The translations under genes were made by a program, and so were the position numbers. Below the pieces are notes generated by a model that was not told where the DNA came from, did not search any database, and saw only the letters and a list, made by a program, of their open reading frames with translations. DNA of 64,000 bases from Geobacter sp. (GTDB taxonomy: Bacteria > Desulfobacterota > Desulfuromonadia > Geobacterales > DSM-12255), in contig WKKR01000002.1 of the NCBI GenBank assembly GCA_009684525.1, positions 434,001 to 498,000 on the forward strand, given 5' to 3'. This document shows positions 23,501 through 26,227 of the stretch, piece after piece. Numbering within the stretch: the first letter of the stretch is position 1; the number at the start of each line of letters is the position of its first letter.

Positions 23501-23833
23501 CGCTCCGACTCCTATAACGCGGACGGGGAGAACCCTGCTCCACCGGCACGAGAGCCGGCGGCAGAGCCGAACGTGCAGCCCAGCGGTGCGGATGCCGCTC
23601 CCCTGGCGGAACCCCTGCCTATACGGCAGGCAGCTCTCGATACCAGTCCGGCCCCCGAACCTGCAGCGGACGAAGAGCTCTCCGGGCAAAAACTCGTTGC
23701 GGCTTTTGCAGGGACACTGGCGGTCGGCGGCACCCCTGCGGCAGCGGCCGATCGCACGGCGCGTCTCGACCGGAGCAGTTTCGAGAAACTGGAGCGTGAC
23801 TCGCGGCGCCGTCGTTTCCAGCGATGGGGGTAG
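2..23833 (+). CDS. Giant RTX / beta-solenoid surface protein, 5' partial
   Basis: The reading frame is open from base 2 to the TAG at 23831-23833, so at least 7,943 residues are encoded and the true start lies upstream. Order of parts: nine RTX units (GGxGxDxLxGG nonapeptides with SYAxAxAGVTV blocks) to about base 2520; a mixed region to about 6600; about 54-residue repeats to about 14650, typified by AVNT and SVIG; seven DGFxxGQ modules at 15580-17400; charged, partly helical inserts near 17470-17620 and 19870-20420; a second short RTX block at 22890-23190; a Pro/Ala-rich segment; and a basic end with RRRRFQRWG. RTX repeats usually bind calcium and fold after export, so an extracellular site is likely. 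The five downstream genes on the same strand look like its export machinery. Large proteins of this kind often begin with a LEPR-XLL motif, which cannot be checked here. Adhesin or S-layer-like function is inference. Confidence 0.95.
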   Translation: MENIEGSEYDDILIGDGADNRLDGRAGADVIDGMAGNDIIQGGDGDDTLRGGTGTDTVSYADAEAGVTVDLGTTDQQDTLGAGSDWLSGFENITGSDYADTLSGNDADNTIDGGAGDDVIAGGAGNDLLIGGSGRDTLSYAAASAGVTVVLNKADSSGLALAQDTGGAGSDTVSGFEDLVGSAYNDTLTGDSGDNLIVGGLGDDILDGAGGTDTVSYAEVEVTADDANPYTGVTVNLALTTSQNTVRAGSDTLANFETLVGSVYNDTLSGNASDNTIYGLAGDDILAGGLGNDTLIGGAGSDTASYADATAAVTVTLGMVDANGNPVAQDTGSAGSDTLDGIENLSGSAFNDILTGDDTANRLDGGAGNDQLFGGLGDDILEGGLGDDQLSGGGGRDTAAYVTATAGVTVSLGLSGAQNTVNAGSDTLSGIENLYGSEFNDTLAGDAADNSLYGGAGDDILAGGEGADRLFGGRGNDQLSGDSGNDWLEGGAGNDTLAGGSGIDTASYLLAATGVEATTSGTASGKDGDGGTDSASGIENLYGSAFADILTGDSLDNILNGGAGDDTLLGLGGNDTLIGGLGSDTASYANDTAGVNASLATGTATDGYGGSDSLSGIENLAGSAYNDTLTGDAADNILSGGAGSDTIRGGSGDDILEGGAGDDLLYGEAGSDTVSYAHAAAGVTVNLGATGAQNTGGAGSDTLDGIENLAGSAYNDTLTGDDADNYLFGGAGNDILQGMGGDDLLEGGAGNDTLIGGSGSDTASYAHDTGGVNASLATGTATDGFGNSDSLSGIENLLGSEFADSLTGDAGNNILYGGGGNDTMSGGGGNDIYAGGYGDDQYDYSGAIGSLSIYDPDAITLNYDLLVKGDICIISNGTLTVNEGVLISSRNISGADYLNGTSIGDSGNITLQGQNVVIKAGASLLAQTEAGSSYQAGSVVLFGTDTPEGGIIGELLGPMPELFKTFLSALYLPFDFESSSVTVTDAVIKGGAVSITAEAGDASLFEDKGLTFAPAAVDSASNCITFTKPHGLSTGDAVIYAVGEDGTAIGGLSGNSVYYVIVVDAETIRLAASSADALATDPKCIDLDPSSAAGEGHTLTKQKDLQGQIVEIISGIDSLFSTNIIPTFDISPVALSVATATVDITGSNTLIEADSLTLSATALTNATVKIQGLPIVNIAVAVSVPTARVNVGSGVDIVTSGDMTVSATAESTIDATAESDARWLPFKLGDWFVSGLKIDFIENLKEKLDLLPKFTVSVGVGVAEASAVIASGSTLDIGGSLSVSADITKSQSVGAEAEGRFALGVAVSVFTGTATAAIDGTVTAGQDVSVTSSLSSDENTAEAAVSFEPEEPEDEETGTGSTTPTKAYNPRDYYSNYDAFMSGNGVNVKLIKRNQPRYHVPGAKNENLASGFKNYSSFMSGKDTTLVQKSSTSTSKAPSDKPSKSSSVLNDLALSGAAAVSVTTNTTVARIGDNASVTSAHGDILVSATTSDAPKINSESDISGVNKAKDSATEKQTALGGAIAFGFMLNKADAFIGQNAVVDAPGSISITSSTSIPWESGYTSIYNDLSDGIAKFSSNAGSLFNALKTFNMGTSIQSSLQDWSSDWLVGLHGNFTSTWARSYGESDGFSAQGAVNVLILLNESHAYIDTGAQVNQNTPRSSEQDVLVSASSDMTTVNLSGIIPGGAIGDFVSPFGVKSNSGGGLSLLVDVNYNDVSAEIRGDAKVTAETLSVVADTKVINVALVPVSSKSKTSTMSAGISIDTVINQTTAHIDGDATIITGATALEGSDASLLVQAHDNTVLVNAAGSAAFGKAAGVGLAAAVNVLYRDTEAMIGNPDETVAGTGSVSSDGAIAVKADNNGFSGAFSAVVSASQPVPDSVSKSAGDFSKNLQEKLKTPITIVSTIGKVIKTPVVAVESLNQLLHKGGWADYQKALQKVWKKEDNEEKKTEEKLSKWGVNFSGNVSANIAIETARARIANATVLDATDIELSAVNGTVNVAAAGSVAISSKAEEGTAGIGISLAADIVVDTTEASIVDSTLAMSGDLTLNATSTGIHGALAATGAVSTKDKGGAVGISSATSVGVESTLACISDSTVTGVADLTLSATDTSICGTVAGSVSVTSGTTGVGPAIATTVLVKSTKGYLEDSSITSSGNIAVSARNTSIVGSVALSGAKSSGGIAASVSVATTTIVSDTVSYIGATDHLDTYAVSAGGDISVTATDTSIAASLAGTFGIGVKGGKSSKGATGVGASIAVNTVVSTVESAIWGDRTGSDNLTVSSGRNLSVTAANNAYLGTVAAGGAGAEKYALGGSVAVNTLVYDTDASILGAVVSADATTSVAAEDGSVVLNLAGTGEGAEKAAIGAAIAVNTVVGSTRARVEKSAVNSAADRGGALSVSAHRWGALATIAIAGQGAKEWAVGGSFAVGTVVTSTAAEILDSTVYVDNDIALSALDASGALNGAGSFQGAGKVAAGVAVSVYTAVNSVTTTVDGSSLYAGHDITLDSTNVAAVLNLAVAGQGAKDYAIGGSVTVNTLVGTTAAVITDSTVSAGHDIGLDSLDVSVAVAGAGAVQGAGKGAFGLAVAVNSSIRTVSAGMANSTVLTAHDIDLAARNTAITAGLAAAGQGAGNYAAGGAVVVNTMVGTTDSYLTGSTLTATNDITLSALDVSVTGAFAGAFQGAKSLAAGAAVAVNTMVKDLTARIEGSTLNAGGDIGVDARNIGVIASMAAGIQGSAGFSLGGSVAVNTLTSTTTAAVRNSGTTASSLTAGGDIAITARDVSAIATMAGVLQIAQTAAVGAAVTVNTIANPVTAAVEGSSLAARGSITLESDTVGVVGSLAVGGQFAQSVAAGGSVAVNQIVSTTESHANDSTLTALGNINLHADNTAVIATLAGSVQGAGTASIGAAIAVNTIVDVVRSSSDGSLLEAGMRSLDPQTIAGDSIVFSSPHSFVTGDEVIYSHDGSDDIGLVDGTVYYVIRVDATTIKLASTALLAQSGSALTLTPLATAATAQHLLRLRVTSVEFSSFSVDAATDQITFASAHGLAQGEAFVYYNSANGIEGLENGRTYYTILVDADTIGLAASAEDAASGKAIDIAVADHTPALEIKSRDGQALSTTVLLDFDPTATVDDQNDSITFTTAHNLQTDDLVVYHGNGTSQLSGLRDNATYYVIRVDDYTIQLAETSNQAYGSTESAVQLTLATVTETIVLDSALGTIDLAAHNTSVIGGIAVAGAFAGSGAGSVSVMVNTISDTIEAVAADSHYNAAKDILLTTGDASVVAGAAGSVNGAQWVAVGGAISVDTIVSRSSSRVETGSVLYAGRDVALDASNTSVIGNLSVSGGGAQGFAASISLSVNTLVAISEALISGSTVTALQDLDLGASNTSVIGNLAGSVNGAQGAAISAAVAVNTVADTVRAKAANSTLSAGRDLKLAADNTSVIGTVAVGGAGAEFFAAGGSVVVNTIANITEAAVSGTTTTPAEVDAGRDISLSASDTSVIGAIAGALQFSITGATVGGAVAVNTIANTVRTSVETATLTAGRDIVMSSDSDAIIGTLAVSGTLGIFAAGGTVAVNTLADETVSRVIGGSVLSAGNDIVVGASDTSVIGVVAGSLQIGGVSLGAAISVNTIANQVAAYASDSSLQADRDIRFRATSTAVIGNIAASCSSGAVAIDGAVGVNTIANTTRAYLSGSLVNGSQSASAVAGRDILISASDTSVIGVLALSISSGGFAVGGAVTVNTIDNAVAASVDGSNLDATRNIGLDADTTVVIGSITVGSPSGAIGAGASVSVNTTSNETSAYITNAPDVAAGGTITVDASDLSVIGSLTGNVGIASVAALGASVSVNTIGNSVRAYVDDSFLDATGSVSITASDRPIIGNVTVAGMAGGVVAAGAAVAVNNIADTVEAGIRNNATVISAGNVLVSATSSPVIGTLAAGLSASFIGSLSGAVAVNSIKSTIAADVSDATVTALNGTVTVTAGDKAASNRPSGFLVQDLGSGDRDKTDSYLNAASGEGADWGEANIISLAVSVAVSAGVGGCAAVSSNTIANDISATLSDATVTAANISVETLSGSKVFSLAAGVGGALGLGGSSANSYTLFDNTVATTVGGASILRATNSLVVYAGDSSAVDTISINVSGGVIGAGGNAYAGNDSFSDITASIAGSSEVRQAQTLAVRAENLVAIDSLSIGVNAGGLAAAGAAESMAHVGGTTQASIGDSQGTDIVKIGKEPGLSVVDVAVQAIADISVNTMSIAVSGGIGAGVAVNYAETRIDPTVRAFTGSAADINLTGELLVEAGLTAAASAETIGVAAALGVGVGSSQSTVTVNPDVRAYVATPSVSAQDLTVAAATDITADASALACGGALVGVNGADASSTVTPTLKAYVADSAHLTLTGALVVSSVSEGSSTSQGDGIAGGLVGVGTSKSVATLSPDLETYLGSNAVISAQSVLLQSRHNTNEDGTIIAKGATADASAPGGGVVSVNGAEATATGSAILNTRVASGASLTVTGDMTVASLANNTTSATSGGVAAGGVGVGVMKATATNDGSTSAHIDGATLTSVHDLTVKATDFEKASAVTDAVSGGLVAVGVNSSTAKITPDVTAEIGADTTVTGANAVTVDARSTVDASAATTGVSAGAVAVGGSKAEAEASPEIHATIGQDATIEAVTLVLTARQLLPAGNVSATATATGSSGGFVGVFATESIAKGDGKVYATAETGSSLDISGTATITADLASAQHSTASGHNGAVVAVGGNSATASSDSTINACLADGVSASGGAFSITAGGIEENIASAVSGTGGVVAVAASEAYTDSTSVTLASVGGKGGGNGIDVASLAITADHTAKFNGSTDSSSGGVIDASGATIGNGVDADVTAAIGASAVIDANQLEMEADNRVDKEWLSGYNLISASGGVGAFPAGTSKTEISNETHVTIGNNASVTVTAGNGGNGDISLTAYNDVTAKDKAKIDAGGAVATAMTESHIYNDTNVAEVVIGSADIRSGGAINVSSWTDVDLEAQADAKTYGLAGYAQGISVAHATVDNTITVNDGATVQAVEDVTCYTGGTADGEHRNTLSVSARTDLWNKTAFPVSSNPTADAVIIHDSSIDVTEDAWIGSNQDVVLQAIGGTHTAAGNWSYQDAYMELLGDFLSLFGGSGSIKETGGSRVDTLTSTVNVDGTVEAGLNNKQFLIIDENIVAENNVTMTGTPALTFHNAAGEDTIVRGDGGSWIDNGFSAGQYIQVSGTDGMDGAYLIKSVDDTTITLNVSTPLTASSVGAVSDGSIVVSHYVATGNPALDFDVDRNTITRAADSGSWLEDGFVAGQHIVVEGAGSNDNFYTIASISGDGTIMRLTSDSTLAATAHVAGSVTIKAVQPVSAQLAGSVYPLLTFSGENSSTGTIGRAAGSGSFIDDGFLVGQYLRISGSSDPANDGVYLITGVNATTLTVSNSRLYTISSTTDEIPTSLFAYETSATVSATDPLTLTFDTATNTITRSASDATFISNGFAVGQTLIVTGTVNAGTYTITAVAADTLTLAEALHANASGVVSSAIIAYTDYTTVQNGTRTVTFDAASRTILLDDGSNWTGFAAGQIIHIGGSSSNDGCYLVESVSGSTITLALGETLTDETSAFGITARGAEQVQTSFTVGTVTLSHTEARDSITRSAGNWQTDGFSTGMVIQVSGSSANDGSYRIAAVDGATIYLEKTFSLVEAVGQTGCSVSSYNPSSIQIHTTTMDGSPLLTFASVYGGRDTISRASGSWIADGFLEGQTITISGSGANDGDYLISSISADGTTISLSMEYKLVNAGNVNGVTITGSGISAGIGTPTTVTEDLGVSIATEIARLQELKAEHYGNTAAIAGYNAQITQLKMQAKELGLIDASDPGYDDPDALFCPKTNYNVTYIVLPDITASSGNIRVTAGTLTGSGNLYSNNDTSIRIVNASPYYLRVGDVTIPSEQGGRVLFNGIPVTSNADIAAVYDLLHTTVDSAATASFTTVATDADETTTLISIGSTFNPSFASQPQYAGAAAPDIEVAGSISNLRGTLQIYNNKGSVIVKGGEGQTIAAKNIDISSGRDFVLCSDGFYSTAGEPYGSQDTPTIAGNNIFITARYLNLNGTIQSGRPDRSVTLLGNLDAQIAAFEADESLGRYLTLQTTSDSTIEAYYDRDSKQIFIDSVAVEGGFMQLTGQIMNTNPNAVLKVVDGYGTINIHNDTSYAVVINRLDTGGDGIEGVIRIVDTVNTLDHSGNPIAGATPTVTTYTREGDDIKTYVNGVLTSTTAGRYLSAADGYQPDAGQRYVFVTGHDKVRIIVKEYITSSFWGIDWLSADPGQQPNSVTVYDTGIEEVLDTGTFVTWDYARINEDSYSTTIDVTLANEVLVNAYSYTTTSGWWIFSTTYNHYIQIFTQGQKDYVNVSKKADYGIAIEFIGSDTGSITIDSATDVIIKGALVNSSGTTSIDSSGGSITAASDTAVVGGTVIELHAADGIGTAALALQTDLSGGYLDAVSDSGNIVIDEIDGSLTVGTITAAAGDVTLSADRDIRAAGQDILPNGHAASLISGGSVELTSRSGGLGSADQALLVDSGSADTDSLTAAAVNDIYLEEAAGDLHLNRITSVLGDVHLQIDNGDLLDYNANDTRDERTITQLEALWTKMQLTLESGADAAAEQNLLAYEGLKTREYNSYWNYREQQADPSVYDPTFQVHLSDLELAYYRAHGWTDADIADLVAKRTQEYHDLHLIYGSLGDSRIDGYQYHVTVGSDEYNRLMEGYYWTDEELKTSFNPSLLRTKTDTETKIEEANITARNVFIATPNGGVGGISGYEPFTLPLDSANLSPEQRLILAAAERDDMVARDAAGNIVDIFAANSGATTLEVTLHDDVDIAANGSITITAGSHVYLGSEQDINIDSIVGGDAIRIKAAGGIYDVTGGSKTNVTGGGASGGIILEGSGTRIGTGLNPLIVDLLQSALTARSVGDIDLSAVNHDLVVDTVYTSEGDVSLTASNSIRNGNHDDQWNIMANTLTLTAGGSIGASGNALNTELPLADGVTPGLGRVTATAGGDIFLTEVSGDMNVGLITAGGDATLTAAVSILDDNDNPDPDVLAANITLNTRLGAIGAAGNDLDVDTATGGLVNITAGQNVYLIETLGDLLLGQVSTPLGKAYLAAQGSILNGTTDTAIVAAAAILRSDSGVGRSDDFLNTQVTNVEGSVAGSIWLHNSGALFVGNAGDGTGGTTEATGEIRITASSPITVVADIRSTTDDVILTSTDGATAGDDITVRSGVTVESTWGRVVLQSGDDVILESGSRVAAATGVEIYGDFADADAGVGSVIDLHGTISAETVSVNGNGDNDLIILPGIEAQTIIRTGGGDDLIYVGSNASRSGNSGGVLSGINGALFVYGGPHSSGDSLILDDSGNSGSGSGTYGTDTITGFGMDGFIHYEEIENLNIALGTGSNTLNITATPAGVTTTFIGGSGNDTFNVSSIPSSVRGTLDGIRGDLVLDGGGGINTLNLNDRGNTTGRGTALNPVLITESSISGMTGDAGGSGVISFTAADGFSGGINIAYGSGGDHIAIDSVLPGTAAIVRTGDGNDVITATAAGPSQDGVLVVFGEGGSDTVNAAAWHSDLIAFGDYGIVSLSADGTPLLAFSTDPATGGNDTLIGGSGNDTLIGGAGSDTLVAGGGSNVLLGDGGRVAWAGSVMTIETIDPFIGGNDSLNGTLGSNIMMGGDGNDLFYGSFSNNVMIGEYGRIVMKDGKVESVVVMKMDFLAYTLFDLYQSPFTRDGQGPGAPLLPAASAGVLGEPAPSPVAEGPQMAQMWEAPAVSCHGADQVMSGESIERLIRFFQPVSAEDVESLIMRSDSYNADGENPAPPAREPAAEPNVQPSGADAAPLAEPLPIRQAALDTSPAPEPAADEELSGQKLVAAFAGTLAVGGTPAAAADRTARLDRSSFEKLERDSRRRRFQRWG
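3040..3300 (+). repeat. HGL/YYVI module, copy 1 (within giant protein)
   Basis: A beta module of about 80 residues with ITFTKPHGLSTGDAVIY, then YYVIVVDAETIRLA. Three further copies lie in tandem at about 8790-9630. The fold is unknown to me; it looks like a small all-beta domain inserted into the repeat scaffold. Confidence 0.7.
6600..14650 (+). repeat. Long array of about 54-residue solenoid repeats
   Basis: Units of about 160 bases recur with a GGSVAVNT or GAAVAVNT strand, then STLxAGxDIxLxA, then DTSVIG. In the part near 7265-8710 two unit types alternate (GGSV type and GAAVAV type), giving a superperiod of about 108 residues. From about 12900 the repeat changes character (GVGxSxSxVTxxPDVxAYV) but keeps a spacing near 54 residues. 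Such regular small-residue and Val/Ile-rich repeats suggest a beta-solenoid stalk. The block is interrupted at 8790-9630 by three HGL/YYVI modules. Confidence 0.75.
8790..9630 (+). repeat. HGL/YYVI modules, copies 2-4 in tandem
   Basis: Three consecutive modules of about 90 residues share ITFxxxHxLxxxDxxVY and YYVIxVDxxTIxLA. They match copy 1 at 3040-3300. They split the 54-residue solenoid repeats, which resume with DLAAHNTSVIG near 9640, so they look like an insertion of whole domains into the stalk. Confidence 0.7.
15580..17400 (+). repeat. Seven DGFxxGQ beta modules
   Basis: Seven units of about 75-90 residues each carry SWxxDGFxxGQxIxVSGSxxNDGxYxIxxV followed by TITL (split here: DGFSAGQYIQVSG and ANDGSYRI are typical pieces). 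They form a block between the solenoid and the charged C-terminal third. I do not recognise the domain; the short ND-G turns suggest a compact all-beta fold. Confidence 0.7.
22890..23190 (+). repeat. C-terminal RTX block
   Basis: GGNDTLIGGSGNDTLIGG is followed by two more nonapeptide-like stretches and MMGGDGNDLFYG. This short calcium-binding block lies about 210 residues before the stop, the position where type I secretion substrates usually carry their RTX repeats. The tail after it is long, Pro/Ala-rich and basic, unlike a typical type I signal. Confidence 0.85.
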
Positions 23834-23854
23834 GCTGCGCTGCGGGAAAAGAGC

Positions 23855-23883
23855 TTGAATCGGATGATTCTCGGGGATATGTT
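23855..23883 (+). promoter_or_regulatory. Candidate promoter for export genes
   Basis: TTGAAT at 23855-23860 and TATGTT at 23878-23883 are separated by 17 bases, a sigma-70-like arrangement between the giant gene and the next gene. It would let the export genes be transcribed without the 24-kb message. Only sequence resemblance supports it. Confidence 0.35.
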
Positions 23884-23904
23884 ACACTATCTACAGGCGA
23901 CGGA

Positions 23905-23940
23905 GGGCGAACGGGGAGCATGGATGCTCCCCGTTCGCCC
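23905..23940 (+). terminator. Perfect 17-bp stem-loop after the giant gene
   Basis: Bases 23905-23921 are the exact reverse complement of 23924-23940, leaving a two-base nominal loop. No U-tract follows, so it may act as a transcript-stabilising or processing hairpin, or as a partial terminator between the giant gene and the downstream export genes. Confidence 0.5.
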
Positions 23941-24012
23941 GGCCGGACCGCTTCCGTCATGATTCGATGATTACCACCAGGTTGTTACCATCACGCGAGG
24001 AGACCTCATACC

Positions 24013-24330
24013 ATGACCGCACAGAACAAGAAAGAAACGAGCCCCGTAGAGGAACAGACGGCAAAGATCCAGTGGGACCACACGAACATGAAGACCACCT
24101 ATGCGAACGTGTGCAATGTCTCAAGCACCCGCGAAGAGGTCTCCCTCCTGTTCGGCACCAATCAGACCATCAATGTGGGGCAGGGGGAGATCACCATCGA
24201 CCTGACCAACCGGATCATCCTCAACCCCTATGCCGCCAAGCGCCTCGCCCTGATCCTGAACGGGGTCATCCAGCAGTATGAGGCCGCATTCGGGAGCCTT
24301 CCCGTAGAAACCGAAAAAAAGCCCGCATAA
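24013..24330 (+). CDS. DUF3467 family protein
   Basis: A 105-residue cytoplasmic protein, no signal peptide. The core YANVCNVSSTREEVSLLFG followed by EITIDLTNRIILNPYAAKRL is the signature of the DUF3467 family, whose biochemical role is unknown to me. It lies 179 bases after the giant gene and 41 bases before the GAF-HlyD gene, on the same strand. That position suggests it belongs to the export cluster, perhaps as a small cytoplasmic accessory or chaperone; this role is inference. The ATG follows a purine-rich stretch (GAGGAGACC at about 23997-24005). Confidence 0.85.
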   Translation: MTAQNKKETSPVEEQTAKIQWDHTNMKTTYANVCNVSSTREEVSLLFGTNQTINVGQGEITIDLTNRIILNPYAAKRLALILNGVIQQYEAAFGSLPVETEKKPA

Positions 24331-24371
24331 GAAGGGGATATGGATCTGATTGCCGCTCCTGTTGATTCTCT

Positions 24372-26222
24372 ATGAATACTTCTGCAGATACCTTCCAGAA
24401 ACGATGGTCCTCCTTTAAGGAAGCGGAAGGGGAGGACTTTTTTTACCATTGGCTCGCCCTCCAGTCGTCCTTGATCGCCCCGGCGGTGCAGGGTCTCCTT
24501 GTCGTCGGTGATCCCGAATCCGGCTCCTATGCCCCGGTTGCATCCTGGCCGGAAGAGGTGGCCGATCCGGAGCGGCTTGCGGATATCTGCGAACAGGTCC
24601 TGGCAGAGCGCTGCGGACTCCTGACCGAGCTTCCGGCACCGGGCAGCGGTTCGTCCGGCGAACCCGGAACGCTCAATTCCTACGCGGTTGCCTACCCCTT
24701 CATGATCGGGGAGATGCTGTTCGGTGTCGTGGCCGTCGAGGTGAAGGCCGCATCGGAGGAGTCCCTCGGCCATGTCATGGAGCAGTTGCAGTGGGGTTCG
24801 TCCTGGCTGGAGTTGCACCATCGCCGCGAGCAGGCCGAACGGAGCGACAGCACCCTCGTCGAGATGAAGTCCTCTTTCGACCTTTTGGCGGCTGTCCTGG
24901 CTGAGGAGCGTGCAAAAGACGCCGCCATGGTCTTCGTTACCGAGCTCGCGTCGCTGATGCGATGCGACCGGGCCTCCCTCGGGGTTTTCAGGGACGATCA
25001 TATCCGGCTGCAGGCCATGTCACACAGTGCCCAGTTAGCCAAGAACATGAACCTGGTCCGCTGTATCGGCACGGCCATGGAAGAGGCGATCCTCCAGCGG
25101 AGCGAGATCCTGTTCCCGTTGCCGCTAGACGCCAAGGCGCTCGTAGTCAGGGATCATGCGGAGTTGTCGCGCCAGCAGGGCGGGGAATCCGTTCTGACGA
25201 TCCCGCTCTATGGCAACAAGGCATACTATGGCGCCATTACCCTGGAACGGCCGGCCGACATCCCCTTTTGTGAAAAGGAGATCAGGGTCTGCCGCGGGGT
25301 CTTCGCCCTGGTTGCCCCTATCCTGGAGGCAAAGCGGAAGAACGATCTCATGCTGCCGCTGAAGGTCTGGGCTTCCGTCGAGACGCAACTGGGCAAGCTG
25401 GTCGGTTCGGGTCATGTCGGGCGCAAACTGCTGGCAGCGGCGCTGGTGGGGCTGATCATCTTCTTTTCCGTGGCAACCGGCGACTACCGCATAACGGCGA
25501 CAACCGTCCTGGAACCGCTGATTCGGCGATCCATTGCCTCGCCGTTCAATGGCTATGTCAAGGGGGCAACGGTCCGCTCGGGCGACCTGGTCAAAAAGGG
25601 GGCGGTCCTCTGCACCCTGGACGACAGGGATCTGCATCTGGAGCAGTCGAGATGGCAGAACCAGCAGGTACAGTACCAGCGCCAGCGCCAGGAAGCCATC
25701 GCGGCCGATGAACGGGCCAAGGCGAACATCATCAACTCCCAGCTCGACCAGGCTGCTGCCCAGCTCAACCTGGTGCGGAGCCAGTTGCAGAGAACCGCTC
25801 TTGTCGCGCCGTTCGACGGCATTGTGGTGAGCGGCGACCTCAGCCAGAGGATCGGCGGTGCCGTGGAGCAGGGGGAGGTGCTGTTCGAGGTGGCCCCCCT
25901 GAACGCCTATCGGGTCATCATGCAGGTCGACGAGTACCAGATTGACGATGTGAAGACCGGGCAGACAGGGAAACTCGTCCTGCCGACCATGGCGGAGAAG
26001 AATTTCCCATTCGTCGTGGAAAAGATCACCCCCATATCGTTGCAGAAGGAAGGGAAGAACTATTTCCGCGTCGAGGCAAAACTCAACCTGGTCAGCAACA
26101 GTCTTCGCCCTGGCATGGAAGGGGTGGCAAAGATCTCCGTGGACCGCCGCAGGCTCATCTCTATATGGACCCGGGAGTTCAGGAACTGGCTCCGGCTGAA
26201 GGTGTGGTACTGGTGGCCATAA
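24372..26222 (+). CDS. GAF domain + HlyD-like membrane fusion protein
   Basis: 616 residues. The first 340 residues are cytoplasmic, with a GAF-like domain at about 170-330. One membrane segment follows (AAALVGLIIFFSVA, about 355-372), then a periplasmic adaptor: a biotinyl-lipoyl half-motif (ASPFNGYVKGATVRSGDLVKKG), a helical hairpin of about 60 residues and the second half-motif (LVAPFDGIVVSGDLSQRIGG), ending in a beta-barrel domain. HlyD-type adaptors link an inner-membrane transporter to an outer-membrane channel. A GAF sensor on the cytoplasmic side is not part of ordinary HlyD proteins and could sense a ligand or dock the SecA-like ATPase. The gene ends 5 bases before the M50 gene, so the two are almost certainly co-transcribed. 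Confidence 0.85.
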   Translation: MNTSADTFQKRWSSFKEAEGEDFFYHWLALQSSLIAPAVQGLLVVGDPESGSYAPVASWPEEVADPERLADICEQVLAERCGLLTELPAPGSGSSGEPGTLNSYAVAYPFMIGEMLFGVVAVEVKAASEESLGHVMEQLQWGSSWLELHHRREQAERSDSTLVEMKSSFDLLAAVLAEERAKDAAMVFVTELASLMRCDRASLGVFRDDHIRLQAMSHSAQLAKNMNLVRCIGTAMEEAILQRSEILFPLPLDAKALVVRDHAELSRQQGGESVLTIPLYGNKAYYGAITLERPADIPFCEKEIRVCRGVFALVAPILEAKRKNDLMLPLKVWASVETQLGKLVGSGHVGRKLLAAALVGLIIFFSVATGDYRITATTVLEPLIRRSIASPFNGYVKGATVRSGDLVKKGAVLCTLDDRDLHLEQSRWQNQQVQYQRQRQEAIAADERAKANIINSQLDQAAAQLNLVRSQLQRTALVAPFDGIVVSGDLSQRIGGAVEQGEVLFEVAPLNAYRVIMQVDEYQIDDVKTGQTGKLVLPTMAEKNFPFVVEKITPISLQKEGKNYFRVEAKLNLVSNSLRPGMEGVAKISVDRRRLISIWTREFRNWLRLKVWYWWP

Positions 26223-26227
26223 GCGGC

